Assembly: GCF_002179555.1 (NCBI RefSeq)
Contig: NZ_NHOU01000007.1
Location: 62,001 to 126,000 of the forward strand
DNA from: Salinicola salarius
GTDB lineage: Bacteria > Pseudomonadota > Gammaproteobacteria > Pseudomonadales > Halomonadaceae
DNA: 64,000 nucleotides
Direction: 5' to 3'
Position numbers and translations under genes: made by a program. A model generated the notes under the pieces. It was not told the origin of the DNA, did not search any database, and saw only the letters and a list, made by a program, of their open reading frames with translations. This document shows positions 28,742 to 38,249 of this stretch, in pieces. Positions within the stretch are counted from its first letter, which is position 1. Each line of letters begins with the position of its first letter.

Positions 28742-29263
28742 GTGGATAACGTCCCGGATTCGGCCACCAATCCTGACACGGTGTCAGACAGGGTGCTGGA
28801 CGGTTTGGCGCGTTTATGCCTGATCGTTGCTGGCGTGCTGCTGGTGTTCCTGATTTTCTCGTTCGGCTGGCTGGTTTTCGGCCGCTACGTGCTCAATGAT
28901 ACCCCGACCTGGATCGAGCAGTCCTCGCTGTTGATCGTGGTCTATATCACCTGCCTCGGTGCGGGTGCCGGTGTACGTTTCAATTCCCACCTGAGCATCG
29001 ACTTTCTGCGTGAAGGCGCGCCGCGAATTCCGCGGGTGATCATGCACGCCATTTCCGACGGATTCGTGCTGCTCTTCGGTGGATTCATGGCATGGCAGGG
29101 CTGGTTGATGATGATGAACAACGCCGGCCGCCCGATCCCGATGATCGGACTCTCCGAAAGTTGGCGAGCCGCGCCTCTGGTAGCTTGTGGCGTGCTCCTG
29201 GTGATTTTCACCTGCGCCAATCTCATTCAACGCATCACGCGTACCGGCCGGGCAGGGAGCTGA
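28742..29263 (+). CDS. TRAP transporter small permease (DctQ family)
   Basis: 173 residues from a GTG start at 28742. Four hydrophobic segments are visible, including LCLIVAGVLLVFLIFSFGWL. The motif TWIEQSSLLIVVYITCLGAG is typical of DctQ. It is the small inner-membrane subunit and pairs with the large permease, which begins 5 bases after its stop. Confidence 0.92.
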   Translation: MDNVPDSATNPDTVSDRVLDGLARLCLIVAGVLLVFLIFSFGWLVFGRYVLNDTPTWIEQSSLLIVVYITCLGAGAGVRFNSHLSIDFLREGAPRIPRVIMHAISDGFVLLFGGFMAWQGWLMMMNNAGRPIPMIGLSESWRAAPLVACGVLLVIFTCANLIQRITRTGRAGS

Positions 29264-29267
29264 CACT

Positions 29268-30548
29268 ATGGGGCTTGCGATTCTTTTCGGCGTCTTTTTC
29301 CTCGGGCTGATCGTGGGGGCGCCGATCGCGTTCGCGGTGGGGCTGGCCTCGATCGTGACGTTTCTCTACGAGGGGCTGCCGCTGTTCGTGGGGTTCCAGC
29401 GAATCGTCTCGGGCATTTCGGTGTTTTCGCTGCTGGCGATTCCGTTTTTCATCTTTGCGGGTGAGCTGATGCTGCACGGCGGCATCTCGAGCCGCCTGGT
29501 GCGGTTTGCCTCGGCTGCGGTCGGCCGCGTCCGCGGTGGCCTAGGGATGGTCAACGTAAGCTCGTCCATGCTGTTCGGCGGCATCTCCGGCTCTGCCGTC
29601 GCCGATACCTCGGCGCTGGGCTCCATTCTGATTCCGGTGATGAAGGAAAAGGGCTACGACACCGACTATGCGGTCAACGTGACGGTGACCTCCTCGATTG
29701 CCGGCGTGGTGATTCCGCCCAGCCACAACATGATTCTCTACGCGGTGGCGGCCGGTGGCGGGATCTCGGTCACCCAGCTGTTCGTGGCCGGTATCGTGCC
29801 CGGTATTCTCATGTGCCTGGCGCTGGCGGTGGCGGCCTATGTGGTGGCGGTCAAGCGCGGCTACGGCGGTGAACCCTTCCCGGGCTGGTACGCGCTGCTG
29901 ATCAGCTTCGTCGCGTCGCTGCCGGGCCTGCTGACGGCGGTGATCATCGTCGGCGGCGTGTTGTCCGGCATCCTTACGGTGACCGAGTCCGGCGCGTTCG
30001 GCGCGATCTATGCCATCGTGATCACCGGGCTCGTCTACCGTGAACTCCGCTGGGAGTCGTTCAAGAAGGCGGTCTACCAGGCCGTCAAGACGACGGCGCT
30101 GGTGATGATCCTGGTCGGTTGCGCCTCGGCGTTTTCCTACCTGCTGGCGCTCTACAACGTGCCGGAAATGCTCGCCAATACGCTGACATCGCTCTCCGAC
30201 AACCCCATCGTCGTGTTGCTGATGCTCAACCTGCTGTTGCTGGCGCTCGGCATGATCATGGACATGGCGCCGCTGATCTTGATCTGCACGCCGATTTTCC
30301 TGCCGGTGGCACAGCAGTTCGGCATGGACCCCATCCAGTTCGGCATCCTGATGATGATGAACCTGGGCATCGGCTTGTGTACGCCGCCAGTCGGCGGGTG
30401 TCTGTTCGTCGGTAGTGCAATCGGCGGGATCAAGATCGAGCAGACCGTCAAGACTATCTGGCCTTTCTATCTGGCGCTGTTCGTGGTGCTGATGCTGGTG
30501 ACCTACGTGCCGGCGGTCTCCTTGACGTTGCCCAACCTGCTGCAGTGA
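29268..30548 (+). CDS. TRAP transporter large permease (DctM family)
   Basis: 426 residues, about 12 hydrophobic segments. DctM hallmarks are AIPFFIFAGELM, the glycine-rich MLFGGISGSAVADTSALGS, VIPPSHNMILYAVAAG and DMAPLILICTPIFLPV. It forms the sodium-coupled transport channel, which suits a halophile. It directly follows dctQ and ends the transporter part of the cluster; udh begins about 90 bases later. Confidence 0.95.
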   Translation: MGLAILFGVFFLGLIVGAPIAFAVGLASIVTFLYEGLPLFVGFQRIVSGISVFSLLAIPFFIFAGELMLHGGISSRLVRFASAAVGRVRGGLGMVNVSSSMLFGGISGSAVADTSALGSILIPVMKEKGYDTDYAVNVTVTSSIAGVVIPPSHNMILYAVAAGGGISVTQLFVAGIVPGILMCLALAVAAYVVAVKRGYGGEPFPGWYALLISFVASLPGLLTAVIIVGGVLSGILTVTESGAFGAIYAIVITGLVYRELRWESFKKAVYQAVKTTALVMILVGCASAFSYLLALYNVPEMLANTLTSLSDNPIVVLLMLNLLLLALGMIMDMAPLILICTPIFLPVAQQFGMDPIQFGILMMMNLGIGLCTPPVGGCLFVGSAIGGIKIEQTVKTIWPFYLALFVVLMLVTYVPAVSLTLPNLLQ

Positions 30549-30639
30549 CGCGACAGCACAAGCTCGGTCTTCGAACTATTCGACATCCCTAGGGCGGCTA
30601 CCGGACAACTGGCCGTCCAAACCAACAGGAGAGATCAAC

Positions 30640-31449
30640 ATGCTGAATCGATTACTGGTGACCGGCGCCGCCGGTGGCGTTGGCAAAGCCATCCGTCCGC
30701 ATCTGGCGAAGCTGGCCCGGCACGTGCGTCTGTCGGACATCGAGGCAATCGACAACGCTGAGGAGCACGAGGAGATCGTCGCTTGCGATCTGGCCGACGC
30801 GGCAGCGGTGGCAAGGCTCGTCAGCGATTGTGATGGTATCGTCCACCTGGGCGGCATTTCGGTAGAGAAGCCGTGGGAAGGGATCCTGCAGGCCAATATC
30901 ATCGGGACCTATAATCTCTACGAGGCGGCCCGGAAGCAGGGCAAGCCGCGCATCGTCTTTGCCAGCTCGAACCATACCATCGGTTTCTACGAGCGCTCGA
31001 CGCGGATCGATAGCCAGGTCCCGCGTCGGCCGGATTCGCTCTACGGAGTTTCCAAATGCTTTGGCGAGGACCTGGCGAGCCTCTATTTCGACAAGTTCGC
31101 GATCGAGACGCTGAGCGTGCGCATTGGCTCCTGCTTCCCCAAGCCCAAGGACACGCGCATGTTGGCCACCTGGCTGGGTGTCGAGGATTTCGTGGCGCTG
31201 CTGGAGCGGGCGTTCGTCGCGCCCAAGCTGGGGTATACCGTGGTCTATGGCGCTTCAGGCAATGCCGAGCAGTGGTGGGACAATCGCCATGCGCAGTTCC
31301 TCGGTTGGGCGCCGCAGGAGAGCTCGGCACCATGGCGGGCCGAAGTCGAGGCCGAGGCGGCCAAAGCGCCTCAGGACCCGACGGACCCGGCGGTGGTCCA
31401 TCAGGGCGGCAAGTTCGTGACGCTGGGTCACCCCGACGACGAAACGTGA
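30640..31449 (+). CDS. udh: NAD-dependent hexuronate (uronate) dehydrogenase
   Basis: 269 residues of the extended SDR family. The NAD motif is LLVTGAAGGVGKAI at residues 5-18. The catalytic Ser sits in IVFASSNHTIGFY and the YxxxK pair in YGVSKCFGED. SNHTIG and WWDNRHAQFLGW are typical of uronate dehydrogenases, which oxidise D-galacturonate and D-glucuronate to aldaro-lactones. Those feed the two dehydratases upstream, which explains the gene grouping. An AGGAG site precedes the ATG. Confidence 0.93.
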   Translation: MLNRLLVTGAAGGVGKAIRPHLAKLARHVRLSDIEAIDNAEEHEEIVACDLADAAAVARLVSDCDGIVHLGGISVEKPWEGILQANIIGTYNLYEAARKQGKPRIVFASSNHTIGFYERSTRIDSQVPRRPDSLYGVSKCFGEDLASLYFDKFAIETLSVRIGSCFPKPKDTRMLATWLGVEDFVALLERAFVAPKLGYTVVYGASGNAEQWWDNRHAQFLGWAPQESSAPWRAEVEAEAAKAPQDPTDPAVVHQGGKFVTLGHPDDET

Positions 31450-31569
31450 TCCGGGCCGGGGCCGGTCGAGCTGGTATGCTATTCACCTCGAACGTCATAC
31501 AGCACCGACCGCCCCGAGTGATCGCGGACGCCGGCGTCGGACAGGAAAATCGATAAGGTAGGCAGCACG

Positions 31570-32313
31570 ATGGAGCAGACCAAGGCTTGGGAGATAAAGC
31601 GCATCTCTTCTCAGGAGAGTCTATCGCGCCAGATCGCCCGACAGCTGGAAGCCCTGATCACTCAGGGGCATATCGAGGTGGGGGAAAAACTGCCGACCGA
31701 GAGCCAGCTGTGCGACATGTTCGGTGTCAGTCGGACGGCGGTGCGCGAGGCGATCGCTCACCTCAAGTCGATGGGCCTGGTCGAGACGCGTCGGGGTATT
31801 GGCACGCGCGTTCTGCGCTCTGCGCCGGATCATCAGTTTCCGGCAAGACGCATCAACGCCACCACGGTGGAAGACATTCTGCACGTGCTGGAAATGCGCA
31901 TGACGCTGGATGCCCAGGCGGCGGCGCTGGCGGCCGAACGGCGCACGCCGGAGGATGTCGCGGCGATGCAGAGCGCTCACGAACGGTTCCTGGCGGCCTG
32001 CGAGACGGGTAGTCAGGCTCGCCACGAGGACTATGTCTTCCACCGGGCGATCGTCGAAGCCACGCACAACCCGTTCTTCGTCTCGCTGTACGATCAACTC
32101 AACGAAGGCGCTATCCCCCGGACCAAACTTCTGTCCGTCGAGCTCGACCCCGAAGCCATATCTTACTATCTTGAAAGGGTGGCTCGTGAGCACGCCGAGA
32201 TCCTGCAGGCGATCGTCTCAGGGCAGACGGAAGCCGCACGGGACGCCATGCACCGCCATCTTCAACGGGCGTACGACAACTACGCCGCGTATCAGGATCG
32301 CTCCGAAGCTTGA
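31570..32313 (+). CDS. GntR-family (FCD/FadR subfamily) regulator
   Basis: 247 residues. The N-terminal winged helix (ITQGHIEVGEKLPTESQLCDM, then FGVSRTAVREAIAHL) is followed by an all-helical FCD effector domain with likely metal-binding Asp/His positions. FCD regulators near hexuronate genes (UxuR/ExuR type) usually sense uronates or aldarates. It is thus a second regulator in the cluster beside the LacI protein, perhaps controlling the TRAP-udh segment. Its operator was not found. Confidence 0.9.
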   Translation: MEQTKAWEIKRISSQESLSRQIARQLEALITQGHIEVGEKLPTESQLCDMFGVSRTAVREAIAHLKSMGLVETRRGIGTRVLRSAPDHQFPARRINATTVEDILHVLEMRMTLDAQAAALAAERRTPEDVAAMQSAHERFLAACETGSQARHEDYVFHRAIVEATHNPFFVSLYDQLNEGAIPRTKLLSVELDPEAISYYLERVAREHAEILQAIVSGQTEAARDAMHRHLQRAYDNYAAYQDRSEA

Positions 32314-32439
32314 TCTCTTGCCGGCCCGGGCGATAAAGGCGGGCCGATCGATTCGAGATATCGTTCGATTGCACTGCCGTCCCACGGGGCGGCGGTGTCT
32401 TTCTGTTGGCATTGGCGTCCCGGCATTCGAGCGTTTTCG

Positions 32440-32475
32440 ACATCCCAGCTTTCTCTAACATCCCAGCTTTCTCTA
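32440..32475 (+). repeat. Perfect 18-bp tandem duplication before an aldehyde dehydrogenase
   Basis: acatcccagctttctcta occurs twice head to tail, ending exactly at the ribosome site GGAGG (32476-32480). Confidence 0.95.
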
Positions 32476-32484
32476 GGAGGCAAT

Positions 32485-34062
32485 GTGAATCTGACTGGCG
32501 AACTATTGATCGGACAGCAAACCGTCAAGGGGACCCGCGATCCGATCGTCGCGATCAATGTGGCGACGGGCGAGCGCTTGCCGACCGAGTTTTTCGGCGG
32601 CACTTCCGAAGACGTGGCGCGAGCGTGCGAACTCGCCTGGTCGGCATTCGATACCTATCGCGAAACCTCACTCGAAGAACGAGCCAGATTTCTCGAGACG
32701 ATCGCCGACGAGATCGAGGCGATCGGTGACGACCTGATCGAGCGGGCCGTGGCCGAGTCCGGGCTGCCTCAGGGGCGCATCCAGGGCGAGCGCGGACGCA
32801 CCTGCGGGCAGCTGCGCCTGTTCGCCAAGACCGTGCGCGCCGGCGAGTGGCTCGACGTTCGCATCGACCCGGCCTTGCCGGATCGCCAGCCGATGCCGCG
32901 GGTCGATCTGCGTCAGCGCCACATCGCCTTGGGGCCGGTGGCCGTGTTCGGTGCCAGCAATTTCCCGCTGGCGTTCTCCGTCGCTGGTGGCGATACCGCG
33001 TCGGCATTGGCCGCGGGTTGTCCGGTGATTGTCAAGGGGCACCCGGCGCATCCCGGCACCTGCGAGCTGGTCGGTCGCGCCGTGCAGGCCGCCGTCAGGA
33101 AGTGCGGTCTGCCCGAGGGCGTATTCTCGATGCTGCACGATTCCAGCTTCGAGGTAGGGCAGGCGCTGGTCGCCGACCCGCGGATCAAGGCAGCGGGCTT
33201 CACCGGGTCGCGTAAGGGTGGTCTGGCACTGCTGGAGATTGCCCAGCGTCGTCCGGAACCGATCCCGTTCTATGCGGAAATGAGCAGCATCAACCCCGTG
33301 TTCCTGTTGCCGGCCGCGCTGAGTGCACGCGCCAAGGCGCTGGGCGAGGCGTTCGTGGGCTCGCTCAACATGGGGGCCGGGCAGTTCTGCACCAACCCGG
33401 GTCTGGTGATCGCGATCGAGGGGCCGGATCTCGACGCGTTCATCGAGTCCGCCAGCGAAACGCTCAAGGCCAGCACGGCCCAGACGATGCTGACGCCGGG
33501 GATTCACCAAGCCTACGGCCAGGGTGTAAGCGCGCTGGCGGCGAACGGCAAGGTTCGCGAGGTGGCGCGGGGACTGGAGGGCGAAGGCGCCAACCAGTGC
33601 CAGAGCGGCCTGTTCGTGGCTGCCGGCGAGGACGTGATCGCCGATGCCTCGCTGCAGGCGGAAGTCTTCGGCGCCTCTTCGCTGATCGTGGCCTGCCGCG
33701 ACGCGGCGGAAGTCAAGCGTGTCGCCGAGAGCCTAGAAGGCCAGTTGACGGCAACGCTGCAGATGGATGACGCCGATTACGAGGCCGCCAAGGCACTGCT
33801 GCCGACGCTCGAACGCAAGGCGGGCCGTATCATGGCCAACGGCTGGCCGACCGGGGTGGAAGTGTGCGATGCCATGGTTCACGGCGGCCCGTTTCCGGCG
33901 ACTTCCGACTCGCGCACCACGTCCGTGGGCACCGCAGCGATCTTCCGCTTCCTGCGTCCGGTCTGTTACCAGGACCTGCCGGATACGCTGCTGCCGGAAG
34001 CCGTGCGCGAGAGCAACCCGCTGAAGCTGCGTCGCCTCGTCGATGGCGAACGCGAAAGCTGA
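32485..34062 (+). CDS. 2,5-dioxovalerate (alpha-ketoglutarate semialdehyde) dehydrogenase-type aldehyde dehydrogenase
   Basis: 525 residues from a GTG at 32485, preceded by AGGAGG; the frame is open 90 bases further up but that stretch is the tandem duplication. Family features are [59 protein letters not shown] (general-base Glu) and the catalytic Cys in [11 protein letters not shown]. This subgroup oxidises alpha-ketoglutarate semialdehyde to alpha-ketoglutarate, the last step of the non-aldolase aldarate/uronate route. The enzyme producing that semialdehyde (KdgD) is not in the window. Confidence 0.9.
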   Translation: MNLTGELLIGQQTVKGTRDPIVAINVATGERLPTEFFGGTSEDVARACELAWSAFDTYRETSLEERARFLETIADEIEAIGDDLIERAVAESGLPQGRIQGERGRTCGQLRLFAKTVRAGEWLDVRIDPALPDRQPMPRVDLRQRHIALGPVAVFGASNFPLAFSVAGGDTASALAAGCPVIVKGHPAHPGTCELVGRAVQAAVRKCGLPEGVFSMLHDSSFEVGQALVADPRIKAAGFTGSRKGGLALLEIAQRRPEPIPFYAEMSSINPVFLLPAALSARAKALGEAFVGSLNMGAGQFCTNPGLVIAIEGPDLDAFIESASETLKASTAQTMLTPGIHQAYGQGVSALAANGKVREVARGLEGEGANQCQSGLFVAAGEDVIADASLQAEVFGASSLIVACRDAAEVKRVAESLEGQLTATLQMDDADYEAAKALLPTLERKAGRIMANGWPTGVEVCDAMVHGGPFPATSDSRTTSVGTAAIFRFLRPVCYQDLPDTLLPEAVRESNPLKLRRLVDGERES

Positions 34063-34126
34063 TCTCGTCAGCTTGTGTGCCAATCAACGGCATGACGATG
34101 ACAGGCTGATAAGATAGGGTAATGAG

Positions 34127-34157
34127 AAGGGCCGCTCGATAGAGCGGCCCTTTTTTC
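34127..34157 (+). terminator. Terminator between convergent aldehyde dehydrogenase and AEC genes
   Basis: aagggccgctc-gata-gagcggccctt stem followed by six T residues on the plus strand. Just after it, cgtccggcat and ccggcat are repeated (34158-34196). Confidence 0.92.
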
Positions 34158-34202
34158 GTCCGGCATCTTTCGTCCGGCATCCGGCATCCGGCAGCGTTCG
34201 GG

Positions 34203-35150
34203 CTATACCAGCCCCAGCCATTTCAGCAGGAACAGCCCCAGGCTGAGGGTGAACATCGACGCGAAGGTCGTGATGACGATGATATTGGCAGCCAGCTTGT
34301 CGTTGCTCTTGAACGCCTTGGCCATGACGAAACTGGCCGCTGCGCCCGGGCAGCCCAGGTAGAGGAAGATGATCCCCAGTGCCGGGCCGTGAATTCCCAC
34401 GGCGAGAGCGCCCAGCACCCCGAGCAGGGGAACCCACACCAGCTTCCACAGGCTGGCGTCGAGGGCGATGGTGCTGCTGCGCTTGAATGCACTGACGGAG
34501 AGCGTGCCGCCGATGCAGATCAAGCCCAATGGCAGCGACATGCCGGCGAGATAGCCGCCCGACGTCATGACCCAGCCGGGGAGTTCGATATCCGCCAACG
34601 CCACCGGAATCGCGAAGACGACGCTCAGGATGAGCGGGTTCTTGGCCAGATTCTTGATCAGGCTGCGGAAGTCCGTGGCGACCTCGTCGCTGTAGAGCGA
34701 CAGGATGAAGACCGAGAAGATGTTGTAGATGACAATGACCGCGCCGGCCAGCACCCCGCCTACGGAAAGGCCGTAGTCGCCGTACTGGCCGGCCGCCAGG
34801 GCGAGCCCGACGATGCCGTTGTTGGCGCGGAATGCTCCCTGGGTGAAGATGCCTCTTTCCACGCGGGGGTGCCGCCAGATCGCCCAGGCCCAGGCGAGAA
34901 AGAAGCTGATGATGGTGTAGCCGATGAAATAGCCGATCAGCTCCGGCTGCAGGGCGCGACTCAGGTCCGCCTTGATGATGCTCAGAAACAGCAGCGCCGG
35001 CATGGTGACCTTGAACACCAGCATCGATGCTGTGGTGATGAAGTGGGAATCGATCCAGCCGAGCCGCTTGAGACCAAGCCCCAGGAAGACCATCAGAAAG
35101 ACCGGCAGCGTGATTTCCAGCGTATGGGTAAAAGCGGCCAACAGCCCCAT
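34203..35150 (-). CDS. AEC-family (auxin efflux carrier-like) permease
   Basis: 315 residues, about ten hydrophobic segments in two halves. MPALLFLSIIKADL and FRANNGIVGLALAAGQYG are typical of the AEC family. The C-terminal half has PLGLICIGGTLS and CPGAAASFVMAKAF. Bacterial members export or import organic acids and other small molecules; the substrate cannot be told. It runs convergent to the aldehyde dehydrogenase, so membership in the aldarate cluster is uncertain. A 36-codon open frame lies directly upstream. Confidence 0.88.
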   Translation of the reverse strand: MGLLAAFTHTLEITLPVFLMVFLGLGLKRLGWIDSHFITTASMLVFKVTMPALLFLSIIKADLSRALQPELIGYFIGYTIISFFLAWAWAIWRHPRVERGIFTQGAFRANNGIVGLALAAGQYGDYGLSVGGVLAGAVIVIYNIFSVFILSLYSDEVATDFRSLIKNLAKNPLILSVVFAIPVALADIELPGWVMTSGGYLAGMSLPLGLICIGGTLSVSAFKRSSTIALDASLWKLVWVPLLGVLGALAVGIHGPALGIIFLYLGCPGAAASFVMAKAFKSNDKLAANIIVITTFASMFTLSLGLFLLKWLGLV

Positions 35151-35153
35151 GAT

Positions 35154-35264
35154 TCACTCTCCGCCGCGGACTAACCAGAAGCCGACCACGAGCGCCGCGA
35201 TCAGCAGCGCCCAAAACAAGCGGTTACGCAGACGGGTATCGCGGTGGGATCCTTTGCGAGACAC
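35154..35264 (-). CDS. Candidate 36-residue single-pass membrane protein
   Basis: Starts at GTG 35264 with AAGGA about 8 bases upstream. It has a basic N-terminus (SRKGSHRDTRLRNR), one hydrophobic span (LFWALLIAALVVGFWLV) and a short RGGE tail. The stop lies three bases before the AEC start, as if translationally linked. The positive-inside layout and ribosome site favour a real gene; no family is recognised. Confidence 0.5.
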   Translation of the reverse strand: MSRKGSHRDTRLRNRLFWALLIAALVVGFWLVRGGE

Positions 35265-35482
35265 AGTACAATCCTTGCTGGGTAAAAGGGTCGAATGCCG
35301 CCGGGACGCGAGCCCGTTTCATGATCGTGACCGTCGAATCCTGTCAGCGGCGATCATGGCCGATGCCACCCGAATGTCGAGCGACGATATCGTGAGGCAT
35401 GGGCGTTGGGGACGTTCGACCGGGTCGTGAATTTGAAGCCATGCATTTATAGCCGATTAGCCGATAGTCTAAGGGAATTCAG

Positions 35483-36289
35483 ATGTCGATGCTGCGTTAT
35501 CCACTGGTCTTTGCCCACGCCAACGGGTTTACCGGTGCCAGTTACCGGACGCTGTTGTCGCCGTTGGCGACGCATTTCGAACTGCATCCGCTGGACCGCC
35601 TGGCGCATGATCCCCAGTTCCCGGTAGGGCGGAACTGGCTGGCATTGCGCGAAGAGTACCTGTCGGCCACCGAGTCGTTGTCGACGCCGATCGTCGCCGT
35701 GGGGCACTCCATGGGCGGCGTGCTTTCGATCATGGCTGCCTCCAAGTCGCCGGATCGCTTTCGCGCCGTGGTGGCTCTGGATCCGCCGCTGCTGCTCGGG
35801 CGGGACGCCTGGATGTTGAAGTTCGCCAAGCTCGCCGGCTTCGTCGACCGGGTGACGCCGGCCGGCAAGACGCTGCGCCGTCGCGAGGTCTGGCCCAGCC
35901 GGGAAGCGATGGCCGCTTCGCTGCGTCGCCGTTCGCTGTTCCAGGGCTTTACCGAAACCGCGATGGAGGATTACGTCACCGGGGCGACGACCATCGTCGA
36001 CGATAGCGGCGCGGCGAAGCTGCGCTATGCACCGCGTACCGAGGCCGCCGTGTTTCGCCACCTGCCGGATCATCTCACCTCGGTGCTACGCAAGATCGAG
36101 GTGCCGCTGACCGTGATCGCCGGTGAAGACTCCGATCTGCTGACGCCCGAGCGGCGACGCACGCTCTCGCGGCTGGGCATTCGGTTGCGCTGTGTGCCCG
36201 GTGGTCACATGTTTCCGTTCGAGCATCCGCAAGCGACCCGTCAGGCGATTCTGGAGGCCGTCGACAGCATGCTGGGAGAAGAGTCTTGA
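35483..36289 (+). CDS. Alpha/beta hydrolase (1)
   Basis: 268 residues. The nucleophile elbow is GHSMGG with Ser at about residue 74; the acid is likely in VIAGEDSDLL and the His in GGHMFPFE. It belongs to the broad alpha/beta hydrolase fold and is probably cytoplasmic (no signal peptide). The substrate is unknown. A second, distinct alpha/beta hydrolase gene follows at once, then a patatin-like gene, making a three-gene run of probable esterases/lipases. Confidence 0.85.
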   Translation: MSMLRYPLVFAHANGFTGASYRTLLSPLATHFELHPLDRLAHDPQFPVGRNWLALREEYLSATESLSTPIVAVGHSMGGVLSIMAASKSPDRFRAVVALDPPLLLGRDAWMLKFAKLAGFVDRVTPAGKTLRRREVWPSREAMAASLRRRSLFQGFTETAMEDYVTGATTIVDDSGAAKLRYAPRTEAAVFRHLPDHLTSVLRKIEVPLTVIAGEDSDLLTPERRRTLSRLGIRLRCVPGGHMFPFEHPQATRQAILEAVDSMLGEES

Positions 36290-36300
36290 GGGCACGAGAA

Positions 36301-37167
36301 ATGATTCTGGGTGAAGGGCGTCTGGCCGCGTTGAGCTGGGGCGACGATGCCGCGCCCACCTGGGTGGCCCTGCATGGCTGGCTCGATAACGCCGCGACGT
36401 TTTCCCGCCTGGCGCCGGCGCTGGCCACTGCGCTGGGGATTCGCCTGGTGGCGCTGGACCTGCCGGGGCACGGCCATTCACCGCATCGTGGCGTGCGGGC
36501 CGAGTACCCGTTGTGGGGTTACATGCCGGACGTGCTCGAAGCCGTGGACGCCCTGGAGCTGAGCTCGACGACATTCGTCGGCCACTCGATGGGCGCCGGC
36601 GTTGCCAGTCTGATCGCTGCCGCCGCGCCGGAGCGGGTCGACGGACTGGTGTTGATCGACGGGCTCGCCTCGACCACCAGCGAACCCGGCGAGACGGTGA
36701 CGCAGCTGCAGGCGGCGTTGCGGGCGCGGCGGCGTTCGCGCAGCGCTGCCGGCAGCTATGCGAGCGTCGACGAGGCGGTCGCGGCGAGGGTTCATGGTGG
36801 CGTCACCCGGATCGATGCCGATACCGCGCGGCCCATCGTCGAGCGTAATCTCGGCCGGCAGGAGGACGGGCGCTACTACTGGCGGACCGACCGCCGTCTG
36901 GTCCATCCGTCGCTGCTGCGCTGGACGCCGGACCAGATGCTGGCGACGGTGGCTGCCATTCGCGCCCCGGTGCTACTGGTGCAGGCCACTGCCGGCGTGT
37001 TGACGCAGCGGCCGCACCTTGGCGAGGCCTGTCGCCGGATCGGCAGGTTCGAGCGGCGCCTCGTCTCTGGCGGACATCATCTGCATCTGGAGGGCATCAG
37101 AGTGGCGCAGGTCGCCTCGGAAATCGTACGCTGGTATCAATCGACGGTCGTGGAGTCCATGTCATGA
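36301..37167 (+). CDS. Alpha/beta hydrolase (2)
   Basis: 288 residues from the ATG at 36301, which has GAGGG eight bases upstream; a TTG at 36286 overlapping the preceding stop is an alternative. Motifs: LHGWLDNAATFSRLAP (oxyanion-hole region), FVGHSMGAG (nucleophile Ser) and SGGHHLHLEG (catalytic His). It resembles proteobacterial hydrolases of unknown substrate related to mammalian serine-hydrolase-like proteins. It overlaps the start of the patatin gene by four bases (ATGA). Confidence 0.85.
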   Translation: MILGEGRLAALSWGDDAAPTWVALHGWLDNAATFSRLAPALATALGIRLVALDLPGHGHSPHRGVRAEYPLWGYMPDVLEAVDALELSSTTFVGHSMGAGVASLIAAAAPERVDGLVLIDGLASTTSEPGETVTQLQAALRARRRSRSAAGSYASVDEAVAARVHGGVTRIDADTARPIVERNLGRQEDGRYYWRTDRRLVHPSLLRWTPDQMLATVAAIRAPVLLVQATAGVLTQRPHLGEACRRIGRFERRLVSGGHHLHLEGIRVAQVASEIVRWYQSTVVESMS

Positions 37168-38240
37168 AACCTCGTGTCTCGTTGGTACTGGGGAGCGGCG
37201 GCGCACGGGGCTATGCCCACATCGGCGTGATCGAGGAGCTCGAGGCGCGAGGCTACGAGATCGCGTCGATCTCCGGCTGCTCCATGGGTGCCTTGATCGG
37301 CGGCATCTACGCCGCCGGCAAGCTCGACGGCTACCGTGACTGGGTCTGCCAGCTCGACTATTTCGACGTGTTGCGCCTGGTCGACATCACCTGGAGCGCC
37401 ATGGGGGCCATGCGTGCCGGCAGGGTGATGACCAAGCTGGAAGCGCTGGTCGGGGATATCCGTATCGAGGACCTGCCGATGCCGTTCACGGCGGTGGCAA
37501 CGGATCTGAGCCGCCAGCGGGAAGTGTGGTTCCAGAGTGGCCCGCTGCTGCGCGCGATCCGCGCCTCGATCGCGGTACCCGGCATCATCACCCCGGTCCA
37601 GGACAACGGCCATGTGCTGGTCGATGGAGGGCTGCTGAATCCGCTGCCGATCATTCCCACGGTCTCCGTCAACGCGGACATCGTGCTGGCGGTCAATGCT
37701 ACCGCCCAGACGCCGACGCCCGTGACACTGGAAGATCTGCTGCCCGCCGACCAGGCGGCCCAGGAACATGCCCGTGAAATCGAACGCGAAGCCGAAGGCC
37801 AGAGCTTCAGCGGCTGGCTGAAGAACGTGCGCACGCGGGTGCAAGGGATGGTCTCGTCGTTCAGCGACGAAGAGGAAGCCTCGGAAAACACCAGTTGGTC
37901 GAGCCAGACCGAACGCGCCTGGAGCAAGCTCGACATGATGCTGGCCTCGTTCGATATCACCCAGGCGGCGCTGGCCAAGTACAAGATCGCCGGTTACCCG
38001 CCCGACATTCTGATCGAGGTGCCCAAGAGCGTGTGTGGCGCCTACGAGTTCCATCGCGCCGAGGCGCTGATCGAGCTGGGGCGCTATCTTGCCTCCCAGG
38101 CCCTGGATCGCCACGAGCGCCAGCGGGACCGGACTTCCGTCGCTGCCGAACCGGTCGATGGCCGCCGCCACCCGGCCAGCAGCGCCGACCCGCAAGGGCG
38201 CCTGCCGCTGCCGCTATCCTCACCCAAGCGCCACGGTTGA
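37164..38240 (+). CDS. Patatin-like phospholipase (RssA-like)
   Basis: 358 residues. The oxyanion motif SLVLGSGGARGYAHIGV is near the N-terminus; the catalytic Ser is in GCSMGALIGG and the Asp in VDGGLLNPLP. It uses a Ser-Asp dyad to cleave acyl esters. The C-terminal about 150 residues, rich in charged residues, extend beyond the patatin core and end in a Pro/Arg-rich tail. The start overlaps the upstream hydrolase, so the genes are probably co-translated. It converges with the smr gene, 9 bases apart. Confidence 0.88.
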   Translation: MKPRVSLVLGSGGARGYAHIGVIEELEARGYEIASISGCSMGALIGGIYAAGKLDGYRDWVCQLDYFDVLRLVDITWSAMGAMRAGRVMTKLEALVGDIRIEDLPMPFTAVATDLSRQREVWFQSGPLLRAIRASIAVPGIITPVQDNGHVLVDGGLLNPLPIIPTVSVNADIVLAVNATAQTPTPVTLEDLLPADQAAQEHAREIEREAEGQSFSGWLKNVRTRVQGMVSSFSDEEEASENTSWSSQTERAWSKLDMMLASFDITQAALAKYKIAGYPPDILIEVPKSVCGAYEFHRAEALIELGRYLASQALDRHERQRDRTSVAAEPVDGRRHPASSADPQGRLPLPLSSPKRHG

Positions 38241-38249
38241 CGCCGCTCG

